Of a stretch of DNA of 37,900 nt, positions 1 through 8,595 are shown piece after piece. A model generated the notes under the pieces. It had not been told where the DNA came from and did no database searches. It saw nothing but the letters and a program-made list of their open reading frames with translations. This DNA is from Nocardia neocaledoniensis (GTDB taxonomy: Bacteria > Actinomycetota > Actinomycetes > Mycobacteriales > Mycobacteriaceae). Within the stretch, counting starts at the first letter, position 1. The number at the start of each line of letters is the position of its first letter. The stretch spans positions 1 through 37,900 of the forward strand of contig NZ_JARWOJ010000100.1 in the NCBI RefSeq assembly GCF_029868625.1, written 5' to 3'. The position numbers and the translations under genes are program-made.

Positions 1-149
1 CGGGGGGGGGTGGTGTTCTATTCGTTACTTTCGTATGGGTCCCAAATTTCTTCCTCCCGCGGGGGGGGGGGGCCTACTTGGGGGGGTTTTTGTGCGTGTG
101 GGGGGCTGGGGGGGGGGGGGCCGCGTGCTTGGGGGGGGCCCCCGCCACC
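1..149. other. G-tract-rich, probably unreliable sequence at the window edge
   Basis: The stretch contains several pure G runs of 8-12 bases (positions 2-10, 61-72, 111-120, 131-138) separated by short fragments that translate only into glycine-rich nonsense. Clean, codon-biased coding sequence begins at about 150. The same texture recurs at 27601-27717, inside a gene, and at 37671-37770, so I read it as sequencing or contig-edge damage and not as a biological low-complexity element. The true upstream region and possibly the first codons of the next gene are therefore not visible. Confidence 0.7.
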
Positions 150-2591
150 GTGTTCGTCCGGTATCCCTCACCGCCGTCGCGCCTGACGCGTGTTCTGACG
201 AATACCCCGTTGACCACTCGCCCGGTGGACGGCGAGGAATGGCTCGCCCGCCCGCCGTGGCAGCTCGGCGCAGGTTTCATGGCGGCGACAGCGGGGTCGG
301 CTCTGCTCTCCTTGGTCATCGCCGCCTCGCCGTACGTGGTCGACGGCTTCGACCGCAGAGTCGCGGCCTGGTTCGACGGGTTGTCCGCGTCCTGGTGGTC
401 CCAGTTCACGGACGCGGCCTTCGACACGAGAACCGTGCTCGCACTGGTGGTCCTGGTGGGACTGGCGTCCCTCCGGTGCCGGGCGTTGGCCGTCGGCTAC
501 GCAGTGGCGGCGGCGTTCGGTCTGCTGGCCAGTGTCGGGCTGCGTGCCGCGATCGAGCGCGCGCGACCGGCCGACGGGCCGATGGCGGGCGCGTGGGATT
601 CCTACCCCAGCGGGCACCTCATCCAGGCCGTTCTGATCGCGGGTCTGGTGCCGCTCGCTGTCGCGTCGTTGCTGCATCGACGCCGTGTGATCGGGGTCCT
701 CACCGCGCTGATGGGGCTGGCGGCGGCAGCCACCGCGATCGATCGGGTCGCCGAGGGTGTGCATTGGCCCACCGATGTGCTGGGTGGCGCGGGAATCGGC
801 CTGGCGCTGGTTCTCGGAGCACGATGGGTCATCGAACAGCCTCGCGCGCACGTCGCCTGCCGGAGCTGCCTGTGGTCGCCGCATCCGCGACCGGGTCATT
901 CCCCACGGGGAGTGATCCCGTTGACGGTCTCCGGTGCTCGCCTGGTCCGGGTGTTCGCCCACCTGTCGGCAGCCGCTGTCGCGTTGACATTGGCCGCGTT
1001 GACCGTGACCGTCGGCGTCCCGTCGAGTGGAGAGGGGTTCGTCTTCGGGTCGCGCGTCGAAACGCCGGTGCAGCTGGCACTCGCCGGCGTGGTGTCGCTC
1101 GGTGCGTTGATCTCGTGGCGCTGGGAGGCCGTAGGTGCGGTGTTGATCGCGTTCGCGGCCAGCTGCCTCGGCATCTTCGCCGCCATCGAGTACGAGCCGG
1201 GCTACGCGATGCTGCTCACCGGCGGCGCGATGGTACCCGCGGTGTTGCTGTGGCTGAGCTGGCAGCACCGGCGCACCGCGCTCGAATTGGTGATTCTCGC
1301 GGTCGTGACGCTGCTGTTGCTGGCGGGTACCTGGTTCGGCGCGAACCGGGTCTACGCCATCTACTTCGGACCCACACATCCGGCGAGCTCCGCACCCGAG
1401 CTCGACGTGGATCGCGTCGAATGGTCCTGGTCGGGTGGCTTGCGCGCCGATGGTGTGACGGTCACCGCCCGGCTGGCCGAGGGCCACCGCCGTGCGAGTG
1501 TGCGCCTCACCGCGGCCGACGGTGCGGTGGTGCGGTCCCCGGCTGTCGTGGCGGGGGAACATCGGGTCGCGCGCATGGAGGTCGCCGGGCTCCGCCCCGA
1601 CACCGACTACACCTACTCGGTGATCGTCGACGACGTGCCGGACGGCGCGCGCGGGGTCGGCCACCTCCGCACGCCGGCGGTGGGGCCGATGTCGTTCCGG
1701 ATCACCGCCGGGTCCTGCGCGAGGGTCGGGTCGAACGGCGCGGTCTTCGACGCGTTGGCCCGGGAGCGCGGATTGTTCCATCTGGCGCTCGGCGATCTGC
1801 ACTACGGGAATATCGAAAGTACCGTCCCGGGACCGTTTTTCTCGGCGTACGACCGGGTGCTGACCAGTCCGGGACAGTCCGCGTTCTATCGCGGCGGCCC
1901 GGTCGCCTACGTGTGGGACGACCACGATTACGGGCCGAACGACGCCGGCGCGGACTCGCCGGGCCGGACGGCATCGCGCGTCGCGTTCGATACGATTGTT
2001 CCCCACTATCCCTTCGTCGCGGCGGAAGGGACAGTCAATCAAGCCTTCACGATCGGCCGGGTCCGGTTCATCATGACCGACGACCGGTCGGGCGCGACGC
2101 CGGATTCGGTGCTCGGCGCCGCGCAGCGGGACTGGCTCGTCGACGAGCTGGTGCGATCGAGTCGCACGCACGCCCTTGTCGTCTGGGGCAATTCCCTGCC
2201 GTGGATCGGTGCCGCGGATCCCGGGGGTGACGGCTGGCCGGGGCACCCCGAAGAACGGCGGCACATCGCCGACGCGATCGCCACCGCGGGGATCAGGAAC
2301 CTGGTGATGGTCGGCGGTGACGCGCACATGGTGGCCGTCGACGACGGCACCAATTCCGACTACTCCGCACAGGGCGGTGGCGGGTTTCCCGTCCTGCAGG
2401 CGGCGGCACTGGACCGGCCGGGAAGCGTGAAGGGCGGTCCGTACAGCCACGGCGTGTTCCCGGGCGGTGGACAGTACGGAGTCGTCGACATCGCCGACGA
2501 CGGCGCCCAGGTGACGGTGACCCTGACGGGCAAGCGCTGGGACGGAACAACGCTCACACGCGCGACCTTCGCTGTGCCGCCGCGCGATTGA
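150..2591 (+). CDS. PAP2 membrane phosphatase fused to PhoD-like metallophosphatase
   Basis: About 813 residues. The N-terminal third is a multi-helix PAP2 (phosphatidic acid phosphatase type 2) domain. It has the K/R-x6-RP-type motif RAAIERARP, then PSGH, then DRVAEGVHWPTD carrying the third-motif Arg, His and Asp (the usual leading Ser is Asp). Further membrane helices follow (about nt 950-1350). The C-terminal half is a PhoD/alkaline phosphatase D-type metallophosphatase with a Fibronectin-like lead-in and the metal motifs GDLHYGN (about nt 1791), WDDHDYGPND (about nt 1912) and VGGDAHM (about nt 2311). The likely topology is a membrane-anchored enzyme acting on phospholipid or phosphodiester substrates at the envelope; the substrate is unknown. 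I chose GTG at 150 because everything upstream is corrupted G-tract. ATG at 279, just before the first helix, is the alternative, and the real start may be lost. The call of both domains is firm; the exact start is not. Confidence 0.85.
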   Translation: MFVRYPSPPSRLTRVLTNTPLTTRPVDGEEWLARPPWQLGAGFMAATAGSALLSLVIAASPYVVDGFDRRVAAWFDGLSASWWSQFTDAAFDTRTVLALVVLVGLASLRCRALAVGYAVAAAFGLLASVGLRAAIERARPADGPMAGAWDSYPSGHLIQAVLIAGLVPLAVASLLHRRRVIGVLTALMGLAAAATAIDRVAEGVHWPTDVLGGAGIGLALVLGARWVIEQPRAHVACRSCLWSPHPRPGHSPRGVIPLTVSGARLVRVFAHLSAAAVALTLAALTVTVGVPSSGEGFVFGSRVETPVQLALAGVVSLGALISWRWEAVGAVLIAFAASCLGIFAAIEYEPGYAMLLTGGAMVPAVLLWLSWQHRRTALELVILAVVTLLLLAGTWFGANRVYAIYFGPTHPASSAPELDVDRVEWSWSGGLRADGVTVTARLAEGHRRASVRLTAADGAVVRSPAVVAGEHRVARMEVAGLRPDTDYTYSVIVDDVPDGARGVGHLRTPAVGPMSFRITAGSCARVGSNGAVFDALARERGLFHLALGDLHYGNIESTVPGPFFSAYDRVLTSPGQSAFYRGGPVAYVWDDHDYGPNDAGADSPGRTASRVAFDTIVPHYPFVAAEGTVNQAFTIGRVRFIMTDDRSGATPDSVLGAAQRDWLVDELVRSSRTHALVVWGNSLPWIGAADPGGDGWPGHPEERRHIADAIATAGIRNLVMVGGDAHMVAVDDGTNSDYSAQGGGGFPVLQAAALDRPGSVKGGPYSHGVFPGGGQYGVVDIADDGAQVTVTLTGKRWDGTTLTRATFAVPPRD

Positions 2592-2621
2592 GACGAGAAC
2601 GGCACCGGCCACCGCTGACCG

Positions 2622-2635
2622 GCGGCCGTAGGTCA
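2622..2635 (+). promoter_or_regulatory. Weak DosR-box-like inverted repeat
   Basis: CGGC-CGTA-GGTC at 2623-2634 resembles the GGAC-CGTT-GGTC core found in the two other promoter regions of the dormancy island. It lies about 105 bp upstream of the first Rv1733c-like gene. One half-site is imperfect, so this is suggestive only. The rest of 2592-2739 shows no other clear element. Confidence 0.3.
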
Positions 2636-2739
2636 GGCCGGTCGACCCTGGCGGGCAATGACCTTCGCCCCTGCTTCGCCGACGTGCCTCCGGCGATGCT
2701 CGAAGGTGAACGGTGATTCCGCCGAAAGAGGTGATCGCG

Positions 2740-3327
2740 ATGACGTCGTCGACGTTCCGAATCGATGCCGTGTCCACGGCAGTGCTGCGCTGGTGGCGGT
2801 GCCGGCCGTGGAGCGGTAACCCGCTGATGCGATGGCCGGATCGGCTGTGCGCCGCGGTACGGCTGGTCGCCGCCGTGGTGATGGTCGCGTCGATCCCGAT
2901 AGCACTGACCCTCGGCACGATCGCCTACACCGGGAACGCGGACCGGATCCGGGTCGAGAACGCGGAAGCTGTCTCGGTCGTCGCGGTGATCTCGGAGAAG
3001 CCGGAGTTCGTCCAGGGCCTCGGCTGGCGAGCGAAGGCGAGGTGGGAGTCGAGCACCGGCGACGTCGAGAAGGTGGTGCCGGTGACACGGACCGCCGCGC
3101 AGGGCGATCCGGTGACGGTGTGGCTCGATGGCACGGGCAACGTGGCCGAGACGCCGCCCAGATCGTCGGCCGCGGCGGTGATGACGGGCATCGGGGTGGC
3201 CGTGGCGGTGCTGGTCGGCGCGGGGGTGTCGACGTGGTGCCTCGTGGCTCTCAGCGATCTGTTCGTGAACCGGCGGCGGAAAGCCGAATGGGAGCGTGAG
3301 TGGTCGGCGATGCGCCGACCCGGCTGA
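2740..3327 (+). CDS. Rv1733c-family membrane protein (copy 1)
   Basis: 195 residues. The layout matches the mycobacterial Rv1733c family: an N-terminal cytoplasmic segment with the family signature GNPLMRWPDR, a first transmembrane helix (about residues 45-68, LVAAVVMVASIPIALTLG), an extracytoplasmic domain of about 90 residues ending in VTVWLDGTGNVAETPP, a second helix (VMTGIGVAVAVLVGAGV) and a short basic tail. In M. tuberculosis the relative is a DosR-regulated, hypoxia-induced protein of unknown biochemical role. ATG 2740 is chosen over the in-frame GTG at 2713 because AAAGAGG (2724-2730) sits 9 nt before it. A second, divergent copy lies at 12471-13079. A strong bidirectional terminator follows. 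Family assignment is by motif and topology; no function can be inferred beyond membership of a stress regulon. Confidence 0.85.
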   Translation: MTSSTFRIDAVSTAVLRWWRCRPWSGNPLMRWPDRLCAAVRLVAAVVMVASIPIALTLGTIAYTGNADRIRVENAEAVSVVAVISEKPEFVQGLGWRAKARWESSTGDVEKVVPVTRTAAQGDPVTVWLDGTGNVAETPPRSSAAAVMTGIGVAVAVLVGAGVSTWCLVALSDLFVNRRRKAEWEREWSAMRRPG

Positions 3328-3341
3328 GACCCCGCTGAGAG

Positions 3342-3384
3342 CGAGGGTGCGGCCGGTTCCCCGGGGGAACCGGCCGCACCCTCG
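3342..3384. terminator. Bidirectional terminator, 21-bp perfect stem
   Basis: Positions 3342-3362 are the perfect reverse complement of 3364-3384, giving a 21-bp uninterrupted stem around a single central base. It sits in the 69-bp gap between convergent genes (stop at 3327 and stop at 3397), so it can serve both strands. There is no U tract, as is usual for actinobacterial terminators. Confidence 0.85.
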
Positions 3385-3396
3385 AGGGGCGTCGGG

Positions 3397-4272
3397 TCAG
3401 GATCTCGCTGCGGGCCTGGCGATGATCAGCGGGCATTCCGCGCCGTGCAGAACGGCTTGCGCGACCGATCCGAGCGTCATGCCGGCGAACCCGCCACGGC
3501 CATGGCTGCCGACCACGATCAGCTGGGCATCGGCGCCCGCCTCGAGGATCGCCCTGGTCGGGCGGTCCTCGGTGACGAACCGTTCGATCGAGACCTCCGG
3601 GTACTTCTCGGCATACCCGGCGAGACTTTCCGACAGGACCGCTTCGGCCTCGGTCTGCATGACCGACCGGGGCTCGTAGCGATAGAACTCCGACCACGCG
3701 AGTACCGCGATCAGACGGGCATCCCGGTGGGCTGCTTCGTCGAAGGCGATCCCGATCGCGTCGACGCTGCACGGTGATCCGTCCACACCGACGACGACCG
3801 GGCCGTCGGCCGGTGGCGTCGTCTCCGGGATGACGGCCACCGGGCAGTGCGCGTGGCGGGCGATCGAAGTGCTGACCGAGCCGAGCAGCGTGCGGCGGAA
3901 CGCGCCGAGACCGCGGCTACCGACGACGATCATGCGCGCCGACTCACTGCGTTGGCGCAGCACGGCGACTGCCGAGGCCAGGACGGCCTCGGTCGAGATC
4001 GCGATGTCGGCGATGGGCGCGGCCACCGCTGCGGCTTCGGCCGCGGCCGTCGCGACGACGGACTCGCCGTGCTTGCGCAGCGCGTCGAGATCGTAGAGGG
4101 GACCCGCCATGCCCGGCCCGTAGTCGACGGGGACGTCGGCCGCGTACACCAGGCGCAGCGGCACGCGATGGTGGGCGGCGTATTCGGTCGCCCACGTCAG
4201 TGCCCGGCGAGACTGTTCGGAGCCGTCTACGCCGACGACGACCGGGCTCTTGGGATTTCCGGGAAGAGTCAT
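3397..4272 (-). CDS. Universal stress protein, tandem Usp domains
   Basis: 291 residues with two UspA domains. Domain 1 starts at VVGVDGSEQS and ends with the nucleotide-binding signature G-2x-G-9x-G-S (GSRGLGAFRRTLLGS). Domain 2 starts VVVGVDGSPCS and ends GSHGRGGFAGMTLGS. Both signatures are intact, so ATP binding at both sites is expected. Members of this family in mycobacteria are cytosolic, and several are induced by the DosR system during hypoxia or nitric oxide stress. It lies 65 bp downstream of the P-type ATPase on the same strand, so the two are probably cotranscribed. The start has a purine-rich site (AGAAAGG) about 7 nt upstream. Confidence 0.92.
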   Translation of the reverse strand: MTLPGNPKSPVVVGVDGSEQSRRALTWATEYAAHHRVPLRLVYAADVPVDYGPGMAGPLYDLDALRKHGESVVATAAAEAAAVAAPIADIAISTEAVLASAVAVLRQRSESARMIVVGSRGLGAFRRTLLGSVSTSIARHAHCPVAVIPETTPPADGPVVVGVDGSPCSVDAIGIAFDEAAHRDARLIAVLAWSEFYRYEPRSVMQTEAEAVLSESLAGYAEKYPEVSIERFVTEDRPTRAILEAGADAQLIVVGSHGRGGFAGMTLGSVAQAVLHGAECPLIIARPAARS

Positions 4273-4337
4273 TTTCGTGCCTTTCTGTCTCCGTCACTGT
4301 GCGCGCCCGACAGGGCGGTACGGCAGGGTCCCAGGAC

Positions 4338-6932
4338 CTATGTCGGCGGGCACTTGGTCGTGTCGCCGTCGCCCGACCCGAGCGATGTCGGCCGCCGGAC
4401 AGCCGGGGATGACGGCTGCCGGCGGTGCCGCAGTACCTTGTGCGCGGTGTCGGCCGCCAGGAGAGCGGGGATCGCGCCGGCGGCGAGCACCCAGCCGAGT
4501 GGGCTCGGTGGTGCCCCGCCGAGCAAGGTGGGAAGTGGCGGCACCCACAGGAATACGACGAGCAGGCTGATCTCGATCGCGACGGTGGCCAGCAGCAGCG
4601 GATTTCCGCGCCAACCGACCGCGCCCACCCAGCGTGTCTCGCTCCGGCAGGCGAACGCGTTCGACAGCTGGCCCAGAACGATCGAGACGAACAGGGCCCC
4701 TGACGCCGAGGCGAGTGTGCCGGCGGACACCTCGTCGCCGAACCGCCAGCCCGCCACGAGGAGGACCGTCAGGAACGTGCCCACTCCGACGGCGGCCTCG
4801 GTGGGCCCGAGGACGCCGAACACCCGGCGTAACAGGGTGCGATCGATCAGCGTCCCGACCTTCGGCGGCCCGGACATGGTGCGGGGATTCGGGGGCTCCG
4901 CGCCCAGCGCGAGAGCCGGCAGCATGTCGGTGCCGATATCGAGCGCGAGGACCTGCAAGACGGTGATACCGAGCGGAATCGTTCCACCGCTTGCCGCCCA
5001 CAACGCGAACGGGGCGAGTTCGGCGACATTGTCGGTCAGGTGATAGGTGAGGAATCGGCGAATATTGGCAAAGGTCGCCCGGCCGAGCTGGATCGCGGCG
5101 ACGATGGTTCCGAAGTGGTCGTCCAGCAGGACCAGATCAGCGGCCTCGCGGGCAACGTCTGTGCCGGAAGCTCCCATCGCGATGCCGATGTCGGCGGTGC
5201 GCAGCGCGGGACCGTCGTTCACTCCGTCGCCGGTCATCGCGACCACATGGCCCCGCTGTTGCAGGGCGGCGGCGATCCGCAGTTTCTGCTCGGGCGCGAC
5301 TCGCGCGACCACCACTCCGCCGCGGTCGAGCATGCTCGCCAACCGTGCGTCGTCGTCAGGGAGATCCGCTCCCGAGACGACGACGCGATCGGGGCCGAAC
5401 AGCCCCACCTGCTCGGCTATCGCCGCCGCGGTGCCGGGGTGGTCTCCGGTGACCATGGCCACCTGGATGCCGGCATCGCGACACGCGGCGATGGCCGCGG
5501 CCACATCGGGCCGCGGGGGGTCCTCGAGCCCGAGGACACCCAGCAGGCGCGGGGACGTGCCCGCTGCCGCCGCGCGGGCGACAGCGAGGACGCGTAGTCC
5601 ACGTGCAGTCATATCGGTGACCTGTGCGGCGGCCTCCTCGGTGCCGGAGCCGCACAGTGCGAAGACGGCTTCCGGGGCGCCCGTCGTGTGTTCACCCTCG
5701 GCATCGACCACCGACGCCCGGCGGGTGTGGGTGTCGAACGGGGTGCGCTGTCGTGGCGCGGGTGGGACGGGGGCGCCGACGCGTGCGGCGAGCACGTGCA
5801 CGGCGACTTCCATCGGGTCGCCGATCGGCACCCACACTCCCTGCGCGAGCTGCGCGTGGGCGTCCGGTGAACACCGCGCGGCGGAGTCGGCGGCGGTCCT
5901 GGCGGCCGCGATTGCGTCTTCGGCTCCGGTGAGCGTGGCGTCCGGGCCGTACCCGGCGCCGTCGAGGGTCACCGGTCCTCGAGGTGTCCATACTTCGACG
6001 ACCTGCATCTCGTTGCGGGTCAGGGTCCCGGTCTTGTCGGTGCAGATGAAGGTCGTCGCGCCGAGGGTCTCGACCGCCTCGAGTCTGCGGACGAGCGCGT
6101 TCTGCCTGGCCATCCGCTGCCCGGCCCGGGCCAGCGACAGCGTCACGGTGGGAAGCAGGCCCTCCGGTACCAAGGCAACGGTGACACCGATAGCGAACAA
6201 CAGGCTCTCGCTCAGATCCTGTCCGAGTGCGGCGAAGACACCGAACGCCGACGCTCCGACCAGGACGGCGATGAGCGCGACGAGGCGTACCACCCGGTGC
6301 AGCTGTCGGGTCAACGGGCTGGGCGGCCTGGTGGCTCCAGCGGTCACTGCGGCCAGCGAAGCGAGGCGAGTGGCTGTTCCGATCGCGGAGACCTCGGCTT
6401 CGCCGTGCCCCGCTACGACAAAGGTGCCGGCCAGGACGGGCGCGCCCGCACCGCGTTGCACCGATTCCGCCTCGCCGGTCAACATCGATTCGTCGACCGC
6501 GACATGTGCCGCCAGCAGCGTCGCGTCGGCACAGATCCGATCGCCCGCCTCGAGGACGAGAAGGTCACCGACCACCAGCTCGCTCGAGTCCACGGTGACG
6601 ACCCGCCCGCCGCGGCGCACCGTGGCCTTGACCGGGAGCAGATCGCGGAGGCGTTGAGCGGCCCGGTCGGCTCGGAATTCCTGGACGAACGCGAAGACGC
6701 CGTTGAGGATCACCACGCAGGCGATGGCGATCGCGAGTGCGGGCATCCCGGCGACGAGCGCCAGCGCGGCGGCTGTCCACAGCATGGCCGCGAAGAAATG
6801 GGTCAATTGAGCGGCGAATTGCGCGATCCGGTGGGGCGGTGGCGGCTCGGGCAGGGTGTTGGCCCCCTCCCGGCGATGACGCGCCGCGGCTTCGGCATCC
6901 GTCAGTCCTCGGGAGTCGACCGCGGTCTGCAT
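4338..6932 (-). CDS. Cation-translocating P-type ATPase (P2 type, CtpF-like)
   Basis: 864 residues. The N-terminal cation-ATPase segment (about 1-35) is followed by helices M1-M2 (about 45-90), the actuator domain with LTGEAES (151-157), M4 with PEGLLP (256-261), the phosphorylation motif DKTGT (299-303), nucleotide- and P-domain motifs including TGDHPG (495-500) and TGDGVND (567-573), then M5-M10 with TDNVAEL and ALDIGTDMLPAL. The lysine of the usual KGAPE motif is replaced by Thr (TTGAPE, about 417-422). The M4 and M6 motifs fit the P2 family (Ca, Na/K type) and not heavy-metal pumps; the ion is not determinable. M. tuberculosis CtpF is a DosR-regulated relative. The start is certain: GGAAGGAGG lies 5 nt upstream of the ATG. 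It is divergent from the WS/DGAT gene and followed by a Usp gene. Confidence 0.9.
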   Translation of the reverse strand: MQTAVDSRGLTDAEAAARHRREGANTLPEPPPPHRIAQFAAQLTHFFAAMLWTAAALALVAGMPALAIAIACVVILNGVFAFVQEFRADRAAQRLRDLLPVKATVRRGGRVVTVDSSELVVGDLLVLEAGDRICADATLLAAHVAVDESMLTGEAESVQRGAGAPVLAGTFVVAGHGEAEVSAIGTATRLASLAAVTAGATRPPSPLTRQLHRVVRLVALIAVLVGASAFGVFAALGQDLSESLLFAIGVTVALVPEGLLPTVTLSLARAGQRMARQNALVRRLEAVETLGATTFICTDKTGTLTRNEMQVVEVWTPRGPVTLDGAGYGPDATLTGAEDAIAAARTAADSAARCSPDAHAQLAQGVWVPIGDPMEVAVHVLAARVGAPVPPAPRQRTPFDTHTRRASVVDAEGEHTTGAPEAVFALCGSGTEEAAAQVTDMTARGLRVLAVARAAAAGTSPRLLGVLGLEDPPRPDVAAAIAACRDAGIQVAMVTGDHPGTAAAIAEQVGLFGPDRVVVSGADLPDDDARLASMLDRGGVVVARVAPEQKLRIAAALQQRGHVVAMTGDGVNDGPALRTADIGIAMGASGTDVAREAADLVLLDDHFGTIVAAIQLGRATFANIRRFLTYHLTDNVAELAPFALWAASGGTIPLGITVLQVLALDIGTDMLPALALGAEPPNPRTMSGPPKVGTLIDRTLLRRVFGVLGPTEAAVGVGTFLTVLLVAGWRFGDEVSAGTLASASGALFVSIVLGQLSNAFACRSETRWVGAVGWRGNPLLLATVAIEISLLVVFLWVPPLPTLLGGAPPSPLGWVLAAGAIPALLAADTAHKVLRHRRQPSSPAVRRPTSLGSGDGDTTKCPPT

Positions 6933-7146
6933 GGCAGCCTCCTTCCGCTGATTCGACCGTGCGAGGCTGTTCCCTTGCGGTCGCCGGCACTGATCGGTCG
7001 GGACGGGTGAGGGCACGGCCTCGGTTGCCAGCTTCGCTCGCCGCCCTGCGGTGGGAGCAGGGCCGAGGTGCCCCCACCGCGCGGACCAAAGCCACTGCGA
7101 CGAACATGCCCACGGCGAGGTCCTCGGCGGACCATTGCCTCTGACC

Positions 7147-7158
7147 GGACCGTTGGTC
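7147..7158 (+). promoter_or_regulatory. DosR-box-like operator GGACCGTTGGTC in divergent promoter region
   Basis: GGAC-CGTT-GGTC has the layout of the mycobacterial DosR box (GGGAC-N4-GTCCC core). Its reverse complement occurs twice in the other divergent promoter region of the island (12315 and 12338). It sits in the 307-bp gap 6933-7239 between the ATPase and the WS/DGAT gene, 82 bp before the latter's start and 215 bp before the former's. Nothing else in that gap is recognisable as a gene. The regulator is not encoded in the window. Confidence 0.6.
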
Positions 7159-7239
7159 ACCCGCGAGAATTGGTTCCGATGGCTGTACGCCATCGCGCGC
7201 CGTGACGAACGGCATGTGCGCCTACCGCGAGGTCGACCG

Positions 7240-8595
7240 ATGAGCGAGTTGCACCCCCTGGACGGGGGATTTCTGGAGTTGGAGGACGCCGACCGGCACA
7301 TCAGCATGGGGATCGGTGCCGTGGCCGTCATGGCTGGGCCGGCGCCGACGCGGTCGGAGTTCGCCGACTGGCTGAGAGCGCGCCTCGATCGCGTCGGGCG
7401 CCTCCGCGAGCGGGTGCGGGAGTCGCGGTGGGAGCTGGCGGCGCCGGTGTGGGAGGCCGATCCCCATTTCGACCTGGCCCACCACGTCCGCTGGACCGCT
7501 CTGCCCGAGCCGAGCGACGACGCGGCATTGCGTGAGGTGGTCGCCACGGAGCTGGCCGAACGCCTGGACCGCGACCACCCGCTGTGGCGATGCGTCGTCG
7601 TCGAGCGCCTGGCAGGCGATCGCTGGGCGCTGATCGTGCAGGCTCATCACGCCATGGTCGACGGGATCTCGGGGATCACCCTGTTCGAACGGCTGTGTGA
7701 TCCGGTGGAGGACGAGCCCGCGACGGAGGCGTCGCCGAGGTCTGCGGGGCCGGCCGCCGGGTGGTTGGATCTGGCGGTCAGGGTGGCACGCCTGCCCGTG
7801 GTTGCGCCGCGGTGGGCGATCTCGACCGCGCGCAGCCTCGTGCCGGTGGTCTACGCCGCTGTCGCGCCGAGCGCGTCGTCCTCGCTGAACGGCCCGATCG
7901 GGCGGCAACGACGATACGTCGTCGCGCGAGCGTCGCTGACCGAAGTCCGTGCCATCGGGACCGCGTTCTCGGCGTCTGTCAACGATGTGGCACTGGCCGC
8001 GGTCACCTCGGCCTACCGCACGCTGCTCACCCGCCGCGGCGAAGACCCGACCGCGCGGCGGGTGCGCGTCCTGATTCCGGTCTCGGTCCGCGGGAGTACC
8101 GCCGACCACGTGCTGGATAATCGCGTGTCGGCGATCATTCCGCACTTGCCCGTCGAGGTATCCGATCCGGTCGCGCGGCTCGCCGCGGTCCGCGCCCGGA
8201 TCGCGCACCACCGGGCCAGGGGGGAGGCCGACGCCGAACGGTCGATGCTGGCGGTGGCGGAGTCGCTGCCCTATGCGGCCGTCGCGCTGGCCTTCCGGCT
8301 GGCGGGGCATTTTCCGCAGCGCAGCGTCACGGCCCTGGCGACCAACGTGCCCGGTCCGAGCCGGCGACTGACCCTGAATCGGTCTCCGGTACTGGAGATC
8401 CTGCCGTGCGTTCCGATCGCGATGCGACTGCGTACCACGATCGCGATCCTGAGCTACGACGATCGGCTCGTCTTCGGGATCACCGGTGACTACGACTCGA
8501 CTCCCGACATCGACGTGCTCGCGGAGGGAATCGAGAGCGGCATCGCCGAGTTGCTGGCGGCGGTCGCCGATCACGTCCCCGATCAGCGCGGATGA
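7240..8595 (+). CDS. Wax ester synthase/diacylglycerol acyltransferase (WS/DGAT)
   Basis: 451 residues, the usual length of actinobacterial WS/DGAT enzymes. The N terminus has the typical PLDGGFLELED segment. The acyltransferase motif HHAMVDG (nt about 7648-7668) carries the catalytic His. The C-terminal half contains NDVALAAV and the family block NVPGPSRRLTLN. The enzyme esterifies acyl-CoA to diacylglycerol or fatty alcohol, making storage triacylglycerol or wax ester at the membrane or lipid-droplet surface. Its mycobacterial relative Tgs1 (Rv3130c) is DosR-induced and stores lipid during dormancy, matching the neighbourhood. ATG 7240 is chosen because the domain begins directly there; an upstream in-frame extension to 7051 would swallow the operator and has no homologous content. 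Its last 13 nt overlap the convergent Usp gene. Confidence 0.9.
   Translation: MSELHPLDGGFLELEDADRHISMGIGAVAVMAGPAPTRSEFADWLRARLDRVGRLRERVRESRWELAAPVWEADPHFDLAHHVRWTALPEPSDDAALREVVATELAERLDRDHPLWRCVVVERLAGDRWALIVQAHHAMVDGISGITLFERLCDPVEDEPATEASPRSAGPAAGWLDLAVRVARLPVVAPRWAISTARSLVPVVYAAVAPSASSSLNGPIGRQRRYVVARASLTEVRAIGTAFSASVNDVALAAVTSAYRTLLTRRGEDPTARRVRVLIPVSVRGSTADHVLDNRVSAIIPHLPVEVSDPVARLAAVRARIAHHRARGEADAERSMLAVAESLPYAAVALAFRLAGHFPQRSVTALATNVPGPSRRLTLNRSPVLEILPCVPIAMRLRTTIAILSYDDRLVFGITGDYDSTPDIDVLAEGIESGIAELLAAVADHVPDQRG

Noticed and set aside
35..2230. 731-codon frame on the plus strand overlapping the first gene
   Set aside because: Arginine/glycine-rich antiframe of the PAP2-PhoD gene, with no domain or hydrophobic pattern.
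168..2918. 916-codon frame on the minus strand
   Set aside because: High-GC shadow frame; the opposite strand has complete catalytic motifs of two enzyme families.
4328..4342. GGGTCCCAGGACCT as another DosR box
   Set aside because: The half-sites point the wrong way (GGTCC...GGACC) compared with the GGAC...GTCC layout, and it lies inside the end of the ATPase gene.
7051..7239. N-terminal extension of the WS/DGAT protein
   Set aside because: No homologous content, would cover the operator at 7147, and the family start fits ATG 7240.
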